From Candidatus Jorgensenbacteria bacterium (GTDB lineage Bacteria > Patescibacteriota > Minisyncoccia > UBA6257 > GWB1-50-10), in contig JACRFG010000021.1 in the NCBI GenBank assembly GCA_016234345.1, forward strand, positions 1 through 13,389: 13,389 nt of DNA, in the 5' to 3' direction. Shown here in pieces: positions 1-7,898 of the stretch. The position numbers and the translations under genes were made by a program. Positions within the stretch are counted from its first letter, which is position 1. Each line of letters starts with the position of its first letter. The notes beneath the pieces are model-generated. The model was given only the letters and a program-made list of their open reading frames with translations. It had not been told where the DNA came from and ran no database searches.

Positions 1-2024
1 CCACCACGGCTATAAGTTGATGTTGAAGATATATTAACATCGCCAACAACATCAACCGCATATGAAGACGTCGATGATCGGCCCACGCCAAGTTTTCCCA
101 CCAACCACATATCGCCAGTGCCACCCTCAAGTCTAATACGAGGTGTTGTATCCAAAGTAGAAGGAACAAGAGAAATCTGGCCGGGCGAAGCACTATTCGC
201 ACCCATATAGATAGCTCCGCTTCCCAAGGTTACTGTTGATGAACCAAACCAAACACCAGATGTAAATCCATTATTACCATTGATATGAAGGAAATCATTC
301 GCTCCGGTTGTAAGCGCTATCTTTCCTCCAATCCGATAACCAATCAATGCAGTACTTGCCGGAATATTAATATCGCCGCCAACATTAAGAACATATGCTG
401 TGGTAGCTGTAGCAATAGCAACATTCCCTTGCACATAGAGACCATTTGCAGGTAAACCAACGGTAGTTGTGGTACCAATAGCAAGAGAACCGGGGAATGA
501 ATATGAATACGTACCAAACGTGGTTCCAAAAGAAGCGGGACCGGTCACATTTGACGCAGAGAGGGATCCGGAAAGATTGCCGATGATTGAACCCGAAGCC
601 TTGATGTTACCCACGACTTCAAGCGCTTCTGTAGGAGTCGTCGTACCAATACCCAAACGTCCGGTTATCCGTTCGAACACCATTCGCGGCAAATATGGAG
701 CTGTATCTATAAATTGAAGCTCGTCGGCGTTACCCTTATATAACAATTCTACGCCAACACCCGGCCCCCCTTCCGTAAATCTAATAGAACTATCTGAATC
801 GGCAGTCGGATGTTCGAGAAGAATGTTCGGTCCACCACCTGGAACCTTAAGATGAAGCGTCCAATTCGACCCGACGGGCGGCGTACCAATCCCGACCTGT
901 ATTGTTGAAGTAGCAACATATAAAACTGAGGTTGCGGCGCTATTTGAAACTTGGAAGAGCCCTGTCGGAATATTCGTACCAACACCAATATTTCCGTTCG
1001 CGGCTTGATAAAGAGATGAAGAGGAGGAAAGTGTTGAACTACTCATCCAGTATGGAAAATAGGTGGCGATACCATTTCCCGTAACACCTCCACCACCGCC
1101 AGAAAGACTGACACAAGAACCACCGGTAACAATACCACCCGATACAGTAGTTGTAGCGAGAACTTGGCCTGATGGACAAGTAACCGTAAGTCCGGCAGTG
1201 CCGCCACGACGGTAAACGGAAGTCGAAGTTACATTCACATCGCCATACACTTCCAATTTATACGAGGTAGAGGTGGCCCCGATCACAACATTACCAGCCG
1301 AAGTAAATGCAACTCGTTGAACCTGACTACCAACAGTTTCGGTTGCAGTGCCAAAGTAAAGACCGCCAGTCCCAGAACCTTCGATGGTGTAGCCGGAAGC
1401 TGTCGCAGTATCTCTTATACCAATACCAACATTCGCTGATCTCAGATAAATACTCAACCCGTTCAAAGCATCACTCGTGCCACCACCGTAATCGCTCTGA
1501 ATTAAACCACCGTCGACATGAAGTTTTGCGGTAGGAGTACTCGTACCAATCCCCACGTTCCCCTGCACATAAAGACCATTTGCAGGAAGATTTGTGGTTG
1601 TGGTGGTACCAATAGCCAGAGAACCGGGGAAGGCGTAAGCAAAAGTGCCATAGGTGGTACCGAAGGAAGCGGGACCGGTAACATTGGTGGCGGAGAGAGA
1701 GCCAGATATATTGCCGATCAAATTATTGGTGGCACGGATGTCACCGACTACATCGAGTTTGTAGGCAGGGGAAGTCGTAGCAATACCGACATTACCGTTC
1801 GGAAGGAAGATAATGTGTTGACTTGCGCCGCCAACGGTTTGAAAACGAAGTTGGCTTTGATCAGAGTAGATAGTGGTTGAGGCAATGCCAAGACTCGTCG
1901 AAGTAGAAACTAATAATCCTCCACCCACACCAGGGGCAGTAGTGGGACCGGTAAAAGCAAAAGCTACACTAGAAACTAAAACCAAAGCTAAAACAACTAA
2001 AGAGGGGGTATAAAAAATTTTCAT
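1..2024 (-). CDS. Secreted VGIGT-repeat surface protein (3' end beyond the window)
   Basis: The frame is open from an ATG at 2024 to the window edge (674 codons, no stop), so the C-terminus is missing. Residues 1-24 form a signal peptide (MKIFYTPS, hydrophobic core, SSVAFAF). The rest is Thr/Ser/Gly-rich and carries irregular repeats of the form G-N-V-G-I-G-T-x-x-P-x-x-x-L-x-V-x-G, seen near residues 76, 155, 197, 244, 344, 375, 456, 533 and 644. A 56-residue block is duplicated at 104-159 and 482-537. Such repeats are familiar from phage tail-fibre-like and CPR surface proteins, some of which end in an intramolecular chaperone (peptidase S74) domain; whether one is present here cannot be seen. 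The start directly follows the TAG of the cupredoxin-like gene, so the two are probably cotranscribed and coupled. Likely an extracellular fibre, adhesin or coat protein, which is inference. Confidence 0.85.
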   Translation of the reverse strand, partial: MKIFYTPSLVVLALVLVSSVAFAFTGPTTAPGVGGGLLVSTSTSLGIASTTIYSDQSQLRFQTVGGASQHIIFLPNGNVGIATTSPAYKLDVVGDIRATNNLIGNISGSLSATNVTGPASFGTTYGTFAYAFPGSLAIGTTTTTNLPANGLYVQGNVGIGTSTPTAKLHVDGGLIQSDYGGGTSDALNGLSIYLRSANVGIGIRDTATASGYTIEGSGTGGLYFGTATETVGSQVQRVAFTSAGNVVIGATSTSYKLEVYGDVNVTSTSVYRRGGTAGLTVTCPSGQVLATTTVSGGIVTGGSCVSLSGGGGGVTGNGIATYFPYWMSSSTLSSSSSLYQAANGNIGVGTNIPTGLFQVSNSAATSVLYVATSTIQVGIGTPPVGSNWTLHLKVPGGGPNILLEHPTADSDSSIRFTEGGPGVGVELLYKGNADELQFIDTAPYLPRMVFERITGRLGIGTTTPTEALEVVGNIKASGSIIGNLSGSLSASNVTGPASFGTTFGTYSYSFPGSLAIGTTTTVGLPANGLYVQGNVAIATATTAYVLNVGGDINIPASTALIGYRIGGKIALTTGANDFLHINGNNGFTSGVWFGSSTVTLGSGAIYMGANSASPGQISLVPSTLDTTPRIRLEGGTGDMWLVGKLGVGRSSTSSYAVDVVGDVNISSTSTYSRG

Positions 2025-2543
2025 CTACGGAAGTACCACCAACGAACCTTTTATAATTTCACCTTTAGGGCAGTAATCGCGACACTCGAAAGTAAAGGTT
2101 CCGCTCACACTAACATCAAAAGGCAATCTCCGGTTAGAACCTTGTTTGACCACCGAAAAATAAGCGCCGAGATACGGAATATCAAAATCGTAACTGCCGT
2201 CAACGGCACTAAAGTCAATATAAACCGTGTCGCCCTTATTTACCGTAATCGTAGAAGGACTGAAACCACTCGCGGTTGCCTTAAGATCAAAATAGCGGGC
2301 CTTAGCGGTTGAAACAGGATTGGGATTTGCCGGCGCTTCATGTTTCGGCTCAGTTAAGACAGCGTCTTTTGGAACAGACTTAGTATATGTAAGAGGCGTT
2401 GGTTCGGTTACCGCTGGAGTAACATACGCGGGTTGATTCACGGGTAGCGGCGACGTAATGCTCTTTTCAGTTCCCCAAAGAACGGCTACGGCAATGATTA
2501 TCAAAGCTAGCGCGATTCCTCCAAAAATATATTTTTTGTCCAT
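2025..2543 (-). CDS. Membrane-anchored cupredoxin-fold protein with degenerate metal site
   Basis: Predicted 172 residues from the ATG at 2543. An upstream start at 2573 is possible, but the extended -10 box (TGATATAAT, minus strand, 2551-2559) lies 7 bases before 2543 and favours the shorter form. Residues 5-23 form one transmembrane segment or uncleaved signal, 30-80 a Pro/Thr-rich linker, and about 83-172 a cupredoxin-like domain (GFSPSTITVNKGDTVYIDF, then FECRDYC near the end). The two cysteines of the cytochrome-oxidase-II-like Cu loop remain (C154, C158). The usual His before F-x-I-P is Tyr118, and the loop His and Met positions are Glu162 and Lys165. Copper binding is therefore doubtful; a disulfide-stabilised extracellular domain is an alternative. 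It is the first gene of a two-gene operon with the long repeat protein. Confidence 0.75.
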   Translation of the reverse strand: MDKKYIFGGIALALIIIAVAVLWGTEKSITSPLPVNQPAYVTPAVTEPTPLTYTKSVPKDAVLTEPKHEAPANPNPVSTAKARYFDLKATASGFSPSTITVNKGDTVYIDFSAVDGSYDFDIPYLGAYFSVVKQGSNRRLPFDVSVSGTFTFECRDYCPKGEIIKGSLVVLP

Positions 2544-2550
2544 TATTATC

Positions 2551-2559
2551 ATTATATCA
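2551..2559 (-). promoter_or_regulatory. Extended -10 promoter box for the cupredoxin-like gene
   Basis: On the minus strand this reads TGATATAAT, a consensus extended -10. Its end lies 7 bases before the ATG at 2543, so transcription would start at or one base before that codon (leaderless mRNA). No good -35 box or Shine-Dalgarno is visible. Confidence 0.55.
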
Positions 2560-2589
2560 CAACAAAGAGTCACTGCCTGATCTTTTTGC

Positions 2590-2595
2590 TATAAT
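2590..2595 (+). promoter_or_regulatory. -10 box of the WNDxxGW-repeat protein gene, leaderless
   Basis: TATAAT lies exactly 6 bases before the ATG at 2602, so position +1 would be the A of the start codon. The -35 candidate 17 bases upstream (GAGTCA) is weak. It is back to back with the minus-strand promoter at 2551-2559, with only 30 bases between the two -10 boxes. Confidence 0.55.
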
Positions 2596-2601
2596 AATCA
2601 C

Positions 2602-3585
2602 ATGCGGATGTGGAAATTGCTCCTTTGGATTACGGTTGTTGGTACCATTCTTTTAACTCTGGCCATTGTTCTGCTTTCACCGAAGGTCGAAGCAACTCAC
2701 GGCACTTCAAACATCAGCGGAGTTAATGATGAACATTTTGCCTGGAACGATGTCGTCGGCTGGATCAACATGCACGACACCGATACGGTGGTCGTAAGCT
2801 CCACCAAGATTCTTGGATATGCAAGCTCGTCGGTTGGAGACATATCTTTCGACTGCGCTACCACGAGAAACGGCAACATCTGCGGTCAATCAAATTACAG
2901 CGTTGTAAACGAACCATCGAGCGCCACCAGCACTGATCCAAACTGTAACTCAGGCGGACCCAGTGGGAAGCTTTCTGGCTACGCCTGGAACGATGTTGTC
3001 GGCTGGATCAGCATGAGCTGCACCAACGAAAACCCAACATGTTCTCAATCAAGCTCTACCTATTATCGCGTAAGCGTTGATCCGGTAACCGGCGACTTTA
3101 ACGGCTGGGGTTGGAACGATATCGCCGGGTGGATCAGTTTTAATTGTGCGAATCACGGCGGTTGCGGTGCTTCGAATTATAAAGTTAAAACAACGTGGCA
3201 ACCGACCGCGCCGGTTATAGCCTGTCTAGATTCAGCAACTTTTGATACACAAACTCTTGCTGGAGCACAACTAAACAGCATTATATGGAAAGGGAGCAAG
3301 CCGGGCGATTCCTGTGTTGATTTCAGAATTGCCGGCTCTAACGCCTCAAGCGGTCCATGGGATTACACAGCATTCAAAGGACCGGACGGAACGTCGAACT
3401 CTCACTACGGCGCTGAATGTCCAACCATAGGACAAGGTTGCGTCCTACCCGGCCGATCAATCTGCGTTGACCCCAACCAAGTAACCAACTTCCGCTATTT
3501 GAGATATAAAGTTCGACTTCAATCAACCTCGAATCAAAACAACACCCCACGGGTCGATGATATTATACTGAACTGGAGCCGATAA
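2602..3585 (+). CDS. Secreted Cys-rich WNDxxGW-repeat surface protein
   Basis: 327 residues. Residues 5-31 form a signal peptide or membrane anchor (long hydrophobic stretch, then VEATH). Three related motifs follow: FAWNDVVGWINM at 46-57, YAWNDVVGWISM at 127-138 and WGWNDIAGWISF at 169-180. Such A-W-N-D-x-x-G-W-I repeats occur often in predicted surface proteins of CPR bacteria; their function is unknown to me. There are 12 cysteines (85, 94, 115, 140, 147, 182, 188, 208, 238, 273, 280, 288), suggesting disulfides in an exported domain. The C-terminal part (from about 205, with FRYLRYKVRLQS and PRVDDIILNW) looks like a beta-sandwich of discoidin or carbohydrate-binding type, which is inference only. 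The CorA-like gene begins 8 bases downstream, so readthrough transcription is likely. Confidence 0.85.
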   Translation: MRMWKLLLWITVVGTILLTLAIVLLSPKVEATHGTSNISGVNDEHFAWNDVVGWINMHDTDTVVVSSTKILGYASSSVGDISFDCATTRNGNICGQSNYSVVNEPSSATSTDPNCNSGGPSGKLSGYAWNDVVGWISMSCTNENPTCSQSSSTYYRVSVDPVTGDFNGWGWNDIAGWISFNCANHGGCGASNYKVKTTWQPTAPVIACLDSATFDTQTLAGAQLNSIIWKGSKPGDSCVDFRIAGSNASSGPWDYTAFKGPDGTSNSHYGAECPTIGQGCVLPGRSICVDPNQVTNFRYLRYKVRLQSTSNQNNTPRVDDIILNWSR

Positions 3586-3593
3586 AAATTAAC

Positions 3594-4496
3594 ATGACGG
3601 AAATCACCATAACCCCAAAATTAAAGTGGATACATTTAAGGAATCCGGGAGAGACCGACATTCAACGCCTGAAAAAAAACTGGGGCATCCACCCGCTCGT
3701 CTTAGATGAACTCCTCGGCCCATCGGACAGGAGCAAAGTGGAGCACTACGGCGATTATTTATTCCTGGTATACCATCTTCCTATATATGATGTCTTGAAA
3801 CTCACATCCAGACGGGCAGAGATTGACTTCATCGCCACCAAAGACGCCTTGATCACTGTCACATATGAAGATTTGGAACCAATCAAACAATTTGAACGGG
3901 ATCTCGATACTCGATACAAGAAAGTACTCCAGACAACAGCACAGATGGTCTACTATATCATCACCGAAGTTAACGATTACTCCCTACGCCAGTTAAAACA
4001 CGTTGAGCGTAAAGTAAATTTCGTCGGCGATCTGCTCTTCAAAAGACAAGATAGGGAACTCCTTGAAGAAATCTCCCGTATCCGACGAGATTTAGTCGAC
4101 TTCTCAATTATCGCCGTACCGCAACGAGCCACACTAAAATCTCTCCTTGAAACGGGTGTCGCTTTCTGGGGACCCCGATTTAAGATCTATTTTGCGGATC
4201 TCGATGGAGATTATCTCAAAATCCACCTCCTCCTCGAAAATCTTAAAGCCACAACCGAATCGTACAGCGATACCGTATCCCAGATTTTCCAATTTAAAAC
4301 CTCGGAAGTAATCCGACGCTTTTCTATCCTCGGTTTTCTAACCTTTCCTCTCCTTCTCTACGCCACCATCTCTCTTCAACCACGCATTGAAAGTACTTTT
4401 ATTAAAGAGCCGTCTGACTTTTGGTTGATCTTCGGCATCATCAGTATCATCTTAATTGTCATAGCTGCTTTTTTCAGAAAAAGGGGCTGGCTTTAA
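3594..4496 (+). CDS. CorA-like divalent-cation transporter family protein lacking GMN
   Basis: 300 residues with CorA family layout. A soluble N-terminal alpha/beta domain covers 1-100 (KWIHLRNPGETDIQRL, HPLVLDELLGPSDRSKVE), followed by long helices at 105-240 (YSLRQLKHVERKV, LLEEISRIRRDL) and two C-terminal membrane segments at about 243-261 and 275-294, ending in a basic tail (FRKRGWL). CorA and ZntB normally carry G-M-N at the end of the first membrane segment, and it forms the ion-selectivity entrance. Here that place reads YATISLQPR, with no GMN in the protein. Family membership is well supported, but magnesium transport is not. The acidic loop between the membrane segments is present in short form (ESTFIKEPSD). 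It follows the surface-protein gene by 8 bases and precedes cysS by 48. Confidence 0.85.
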   Translation: MTEITITPKLKWIHLRNPGETDIQRLKKNWGIHPLVLDELLGPSDRSKVEHYGDYLFLVYHLPIYDVLKLTSRRAEIDFIATKDALITVTYEDLEPIKQFERDLDTRYKKVLQTTAQMVYYIITEVNDYSLRQLKHVERKVNFVGDLLFKRQDRELLEEISRIRRDLVDFSIIAVPQRATLKSLLETGVAFWGPRFKIYFADLDGDYLKIHLLLENLKATTESYSDTVSQIFQFKTSEVIRRFSILGFLTFPLLLYATISLQPRIESTFIKEPSDFWLIFGIISIILIVIAAFFRKRGWL

Positions 4497-4508
4497 AAGT
4501 AAATTTTC

Positions 4509-4537
4509 TTGTGTTCTCGAGCCTTGCCCTTTAGAAT
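4509..4537 (+). promoter_or_regulatory. Candidate sigma70-type promoter for cysS, leaderless
   Basis: TTGTGT (4509-4514) and TAGAAT (4532-4537) are separated by 17 bases, and the ATG at 4545 lies 7 bases after the -10 box. This supports the 4545 start over the in-frame upstream start at 4509, which would place the promoter inside the gene. Confidence 0.5.
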
Positions 4538-4545
4538 GAGGGCAA
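4524..4545 (+). promoter_or_regulatory. Hairpin over the cysS start codon
   Basis: TTGCCCT (4524-4530) and AGGGCAA (4539-4545) are perfect inverted repeats with an 8-base loop. The right arm ends on the first base of the cysS ATG, and the loop holds most of the -10 box. Only a transcript reading through from the CorA-like gene could form this hairpin; a transcript starting at the ATG could not. It might also act as a weak terminator (TGGTTATTTTT follows). Confidence 0.4.
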
Positions 4546-5945
4546 TGGTTATTTTTAATACTCTAAGTCGCGAAAAAGAAACATTCAAACCAATCCGGAA
4601 AACATGGGTCGGACTCTATACCTGCGGGCCTACGGTCTACAACTACGCTCATATCGGAAACTTAAGAACTTATATTTTCGAAGATATTCTTGAACGAACT
4701 CTTGTTTGGAACGGCTATGACGTACGGCGGGTCATGAACATAACCGATGTCGGACATCTCACCTCCGACGCCGATGCGGGTGAAGACAAGATACAAAGAG
4801 AAGCGGAAAAAGAAAAAAGATCCGTATGGGATGTGGCTCAGTTTTATACCGAAGCGTTTTTGGAAGACTTCAAAAAGTTAAACATAAAAATCCCAAAACG
4901 GCTTGATCCGGCGACAAAATTCATCAAAGAACAAATAAAGCTTATAGAGCGGCTCTTTGAACGCGGATTGGCCTACGAAACATCCAAGGCTATATATTTC
5001 AACGTACCTAAATTTAAAAATTACACCAAACTTTCAAAACAACCACTTAACGAAAAAATCGTAGCCGCACGAAACGAAGTTATAAGTGATCCTGAAAAAC
5101 GGCATCCGGCCGACTTTGTACTGTGGTTTAAACTTATAGACAGATTCAAAAACCATATTATGCGCTGGTCGTCTCCTTGGGGTATGGGCTTCCCCGGCTG
5201 GCATATAGAATGTTCTGCGATTTCAACGAGCCGTCTCGGCCAACCTTTTGATATCCATACCGGTGGAGTAGATCATATCAACGTTCACCACACAAATGAA
5301 ATCGCCCAATCCGAAGGAGCTATAGGCAAACCATTAGCCAGATACTGGATGCACGCCGAATTCCTGATAATCAATGAAGCTCGAATGGGAAAATCCGAAG
5401 GAAATTTTATTACACTATCAAAAATCAAAGAAAAAGATATAAACCCATTAGCGTATCGCTACTTTACTCTTACCGCCCATTACCGATCAAAACTTAATTT
5501 CACGTGGGAAGCGCTCCAAGCAGCCCAAAGAGCTTTTGAAAAATTGAGCGAAGAAATAAGCCTTCTTAAAAGAAATCTTAAGAGGGTGTCGGCTAAACAA
5601 AATACAGAAACATACCTCAAGCGTTTCACTAAAGCTATAAACGACGATCTTAATACACCCCAAGTCCTCGCAATCCTCTGGGAAACAGTTAAATCGTCAA
5701 AACTTTCCCCAAACAACAAACTAAAATTAATCCTTATCTACGACCAAATACTTGGCCTGAACCTCAAAAACGTTAAAAAACCACCAATTATTCCCCAAAA
5801 TATAATAAAACTAGCCGAACAGCGAGAGTTATTAAGAGCCAATAAACAGTTTATCCAATCGGATGCCTTGAGAAAACAAATAAATAAATTAGGATACGTA
5901 GTGAAAGATACGGCAACCGGATCAACTATAAGCAAAAAACTGTGA
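4545..5945 (+). CDS. cysS: Cysteinyl-tRNA synthetase
   Basis: 466 residues from the ATG at 4545, chosen because MVIFNTLSREKETF matches the usual CysRS N-terminus and a -10 box sits just upstream. This class I aminoacyl-tRNA synthetase charges tRNA-Cys in the cytoplasm. The HIGH motif is HIGN at 36-39, after YTCGPTVYNY. Zinc ligands match the family: C27, C223 (GWHIEC) and the H248-x-x-x-E252 pair (HHTNEIAQSE). The KMSKS loop is RMGKS at 280-284, a mild deviation (M-S to M-G) with the catalytic lysine kept. The C-terminal helical part (from about 330) is shorter and Lys-rich, with no extra domain. The TGA stop overlaps the dnaB ATG as TGATG, so translation of the two is probably coupled. Confidence 0.97.
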   Translation: MVIFNTLSREKETFKPIRKTWVGLYTCGPTVYNYAHIGNLRTYIFEDILERTLVWNGYDVRRVMNITDVGHLTSDADAGEDKIQREAEKEKRSVWDVAQFYTEAFLEDFKKLNIKIPKRLDPATKFIKEQIKLIERLFERGLAYETSKAIYFNVPKFKNYTKLSKQPLNEKIVAARNEVISDPEKRHPADFVLWFKLIDRFKNHIMRWSSPWGMGFPGWHIECSAISTSRLGQPFDIHTGGVDHINVHHTNEIAQSEGAIGKPLARYWMHAEFLIINEARMGKSEGNFITLSKIKEKDINPLAYRYFTLTAHYRSKLNFTWEALQAAQRAFEKLSEEISLLKRNLKRVSAKQNTETYLKRFTKAINDDLNTPQVLAILWETVKSSKLSPNNKLKLILIYDQILGLNLKNVKKPPIIPQNIIKLAEQRELLRANKQFIQSDALRKQINKLGYVVKDTATGSTISKKL

Positions 5946-7294
5946 TGTCCCAAAAAAATCTGAAATTACCGCCACAAGATTTAGATACCGAGCGTTCGGT
6001 TCTAGGCGCGCTAATGCTCGATAAACATGCGATTATTAAAGTCGCCGATCTTGTTGCGCCCCATGATTTTTATCATCCGGCTCACCAAAAAATATATTCA
6101 AGCATTATAGAACTTTTTGAACACGGGGAGCCAATTGATCTTTTAACGGTTTCCCACAAACTAAAAAGCAAAAAACAACTCAAGGATATCGGTGGCGCTG
6201 ATTATCTAGGCGAACTTGTTTCATCCGTTCCCACCTCGGCCCACATCGAACACTACGCAAACATTGTTAAAGAAAATCGCGTGCGACGCGATCTAATTGA
6301 AGCGTCATCGTTCATCAACGAGAAGGCTTTCGAACACCACGATTTCGAATCATTAATTGATGACGTAGAACAGAAAATTTTCGGCATCGCCGGCAAATCC
6401 AGACCACAACGCTTCACCTCAATCAAAGACGAACTACCGGCCGCATACGAACGGCTTGAACGATTGCATCGCGGTGAACACGGCGCCCTTCGTGGTATTT
6501 CAAGCAACTTCCAACAACTCGACAATCTCCTCTCCGGATTTCAACGATCGGATCTTATCCTCGTGGGCGCCCGACCATCATATGGCAAAACAGCATTCGT
6601 ACTTGATATCGCACGACAAGCAGCGGTAAGCGGCCGACCAGTCGGCATCTTTTCGATCGAAATGTCACGCGAACAAGTCATCGACCGCTTGATTGCTTCA
6701 CACGCCCAAATACCGCTCTGGCGACTCCGTACCGGACGGCTAGAAGGCGAACTTGAATTTGCATTAGTACAACAAACACTCGATGAACTCTCAAAGGCAC
6801 CCCTCTTTATCGATGACTCAGCCTCACCAAATATTCTACAAATGCGTTCGATGGCGAGGAGGCTTCAGATCGAACATGGTCTCGACCTTCTCGTCGTCGA
6901 CTATCTACAACTCATTCAACCACGCACGAACTCCGACAACATCGTCCAACAAGTAACTGAGATATCCCGAGGACTAAAATCGCTGGCCCGCGAACTCAAT
7001 ATACCGGTAATTGCCGTATCGCAACTTTCACGCGATGTCGACAAACGCGAAATAAAAATTCCACGGCTATCCGATCTGCGCGAAAGTGGATCGCTAGAAC
7101 AGGATGCCGACGTAGTCATATTCATCTACCGCAAAGATCGCGAACGAACCAATATCACAGAAGAAGAACAAAACCTAGCCGAAATAATTATCGCAAAACA
7201 CAGAAACGGCCCATTAGGCACCGTTTCTCTAAAGTTCGATGCAGAAAAAGTCAGCTTCCGCACCATCGACACTCAACACACAACCGAAGAATAA
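5945..7294 (+). CDS. dnaB: Replicative DNA helicase DnaB
   Basis: 449 residues from the ATG at 5945; a GTG at 5942 would add one residue. This hexameric ATPase unwinds DNA at the replication fork. The N-terminal primase-binding domain (about 8-110) has the usual DTERSVLGALMLD start and EHYANIVKENRVRRDLI. The RecA-like domain has Walker A GARPSYGKT (about 208-216; Tyr where most have Met), FSIEMSREQ, Walker B LLVVDYLQLI (about 316-325), the DLRESGSLEQDADVV segment and the KHRNGP arginine-finger region (about 418-423). Length is normal for the family and no intein is present. It overlaps the cysS stop by one base (TGATG) and is followed after 4 bases by recR, so the three likely form one transcript. 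Confidence 0.97.
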   Translation: MSQKNLKLPPQDLDTERSVLGALMLDKHAIIKVADLVAPHDFYHPAHQKIYSSIIELFEHGEPIDLLTVSHKLKSKKQLKDIGGADYLGELVSSVPTSAHIEHYANIVKENRVRRDLIEASSFINEKAFEHHDFESLIDDVEQKIFGIAGKSRPQRFTSIKDELPAAYERLERLHRGEHGALRGISSNFQQLDNLLSGFQRSDLILVGARPSYGKTAFVLDIARQAAVSGRPVGIFSIEMSREQVIDRLIASHAQIPLWRLRTGRLEGELEFALVQQTLDELSKAPLFIDDSASPNILQMRSMARRLQIEHGLDLLVVDYLQLIQPRTNSDNIVQQVTEISRGLKSLARELNIPVIAVSQLSRDVDKREIKIPRLSDLRESGSLEQDADVVIFIYRKDRERTNITEEEQNLAEIIIAKHRNGPLGTVSLKFDAEKVSFRTIDTQHTTEE

Positions 7295-7298
7295 TCTT

Positions 7299-7898
7299 GT
7301 GGTACCCGAACCAATAAAAAAATTTATTGAAGCTTTTTCTCGGCTCCCCTCTATCGGTCCAAGACTGGCTACCAGGCTTGCTTTTTATCTGGCACATCTT
7401 GACCGAACCACATTCGCCGAACTTACGAAAGCATGGGCCGGACTCACCCACCTTGACCGCTGCGAACAATGTTTCAGTTTAAAAGACATAAAACTCAAAC
7501 TCTGCAATATCTGCAGCGATCCCCAAAGAAACAAAACAATAATCGCTATTATCGAAAAAGAAACCGACATGCTTTCGATAGAACGTACTGGACAATTCAA
7601 ATGTAACTATCTTATTTTAGGAGAACTAGGCGATCGCGGTTCGCTTGAAAGCAACCAAAAACTCCGCCTTGAACATCTCAAAAAAAGAATACTGAAAGAT
7701 TTTGGAGGCAAAATCAAAGAAATCGTAGTTGCCTTAAACCCCAATACTTTTGGTGATTTCGCCGCCGAGATTATAAAACAAGAATTCAAAAGTTTGGCAG
7801 AAAAAATAACTCGCCTTGGGCGGGGAATACCGACGGGCGGTGAAATAGAATTCGCCGATGAAGAAACTTTGGGCTCTGCGCTTGAACGCAGAAATTAG
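7299..7898 (+). CDS. recR: Recombination mediator protein RecR
   Basis: 199 residues from a GTG at 7299. The frame is open further upstream into dnaB, but MVPEPIKKFIEAFSRLP matches the family N-terminus and gives the normal length of about 200. RecR works with RecO (and RecF) to load RecA on gapped DNA. A helix-hairpin-helix lies at 11-30 (LPSIGPRLATRLAFYL). The four-Cys zinc finger is C55, C58, C69 and C72. The Toprim domain starts near IIAIIEKETDM (81-91), and the C-terminal segment TGGEIEFADEETLGSAL matches the conserved RecR end. It is 4 bases behind dnaB rather than in the common dnaX-recR arrangement. Its TAG stop overlaps the TAA of the convergent rplU. Confidence 0.95.
   Translation: MVPEPIKKFIEAFSRLPSIGPRLATRLAFYLAHLDRTTFAELTKAWAGLTHLDRCEQCFSLKDIKLKLCNICSDPQRNKTIIAIIEKETDMLSIERTGQFKCNYLILGELGDRGSLESNQKLRLEHLKKRILKDFGGKIKEIVVALNPNTFGDFAAEIIKQEFKSLAEKITRLGRGIPTGGEIEFADEETLGSALERRN

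Noticed and set aside
414..1715. CRISPR-like or DNA-level tandem repeats in the first 2 kb.
   Set aside because: The repeats are degenerate, in phase with one continuous reading frame and best seen at protein level; there are no uniform repeats with unique spacers.
1518..1880. 120-codon plus-strand frame opposite the long repeat protein.
   Set aside because: Gly/Thr-repeat complement of the minus-strand coding repeats; no start signal and no recognisable domain.
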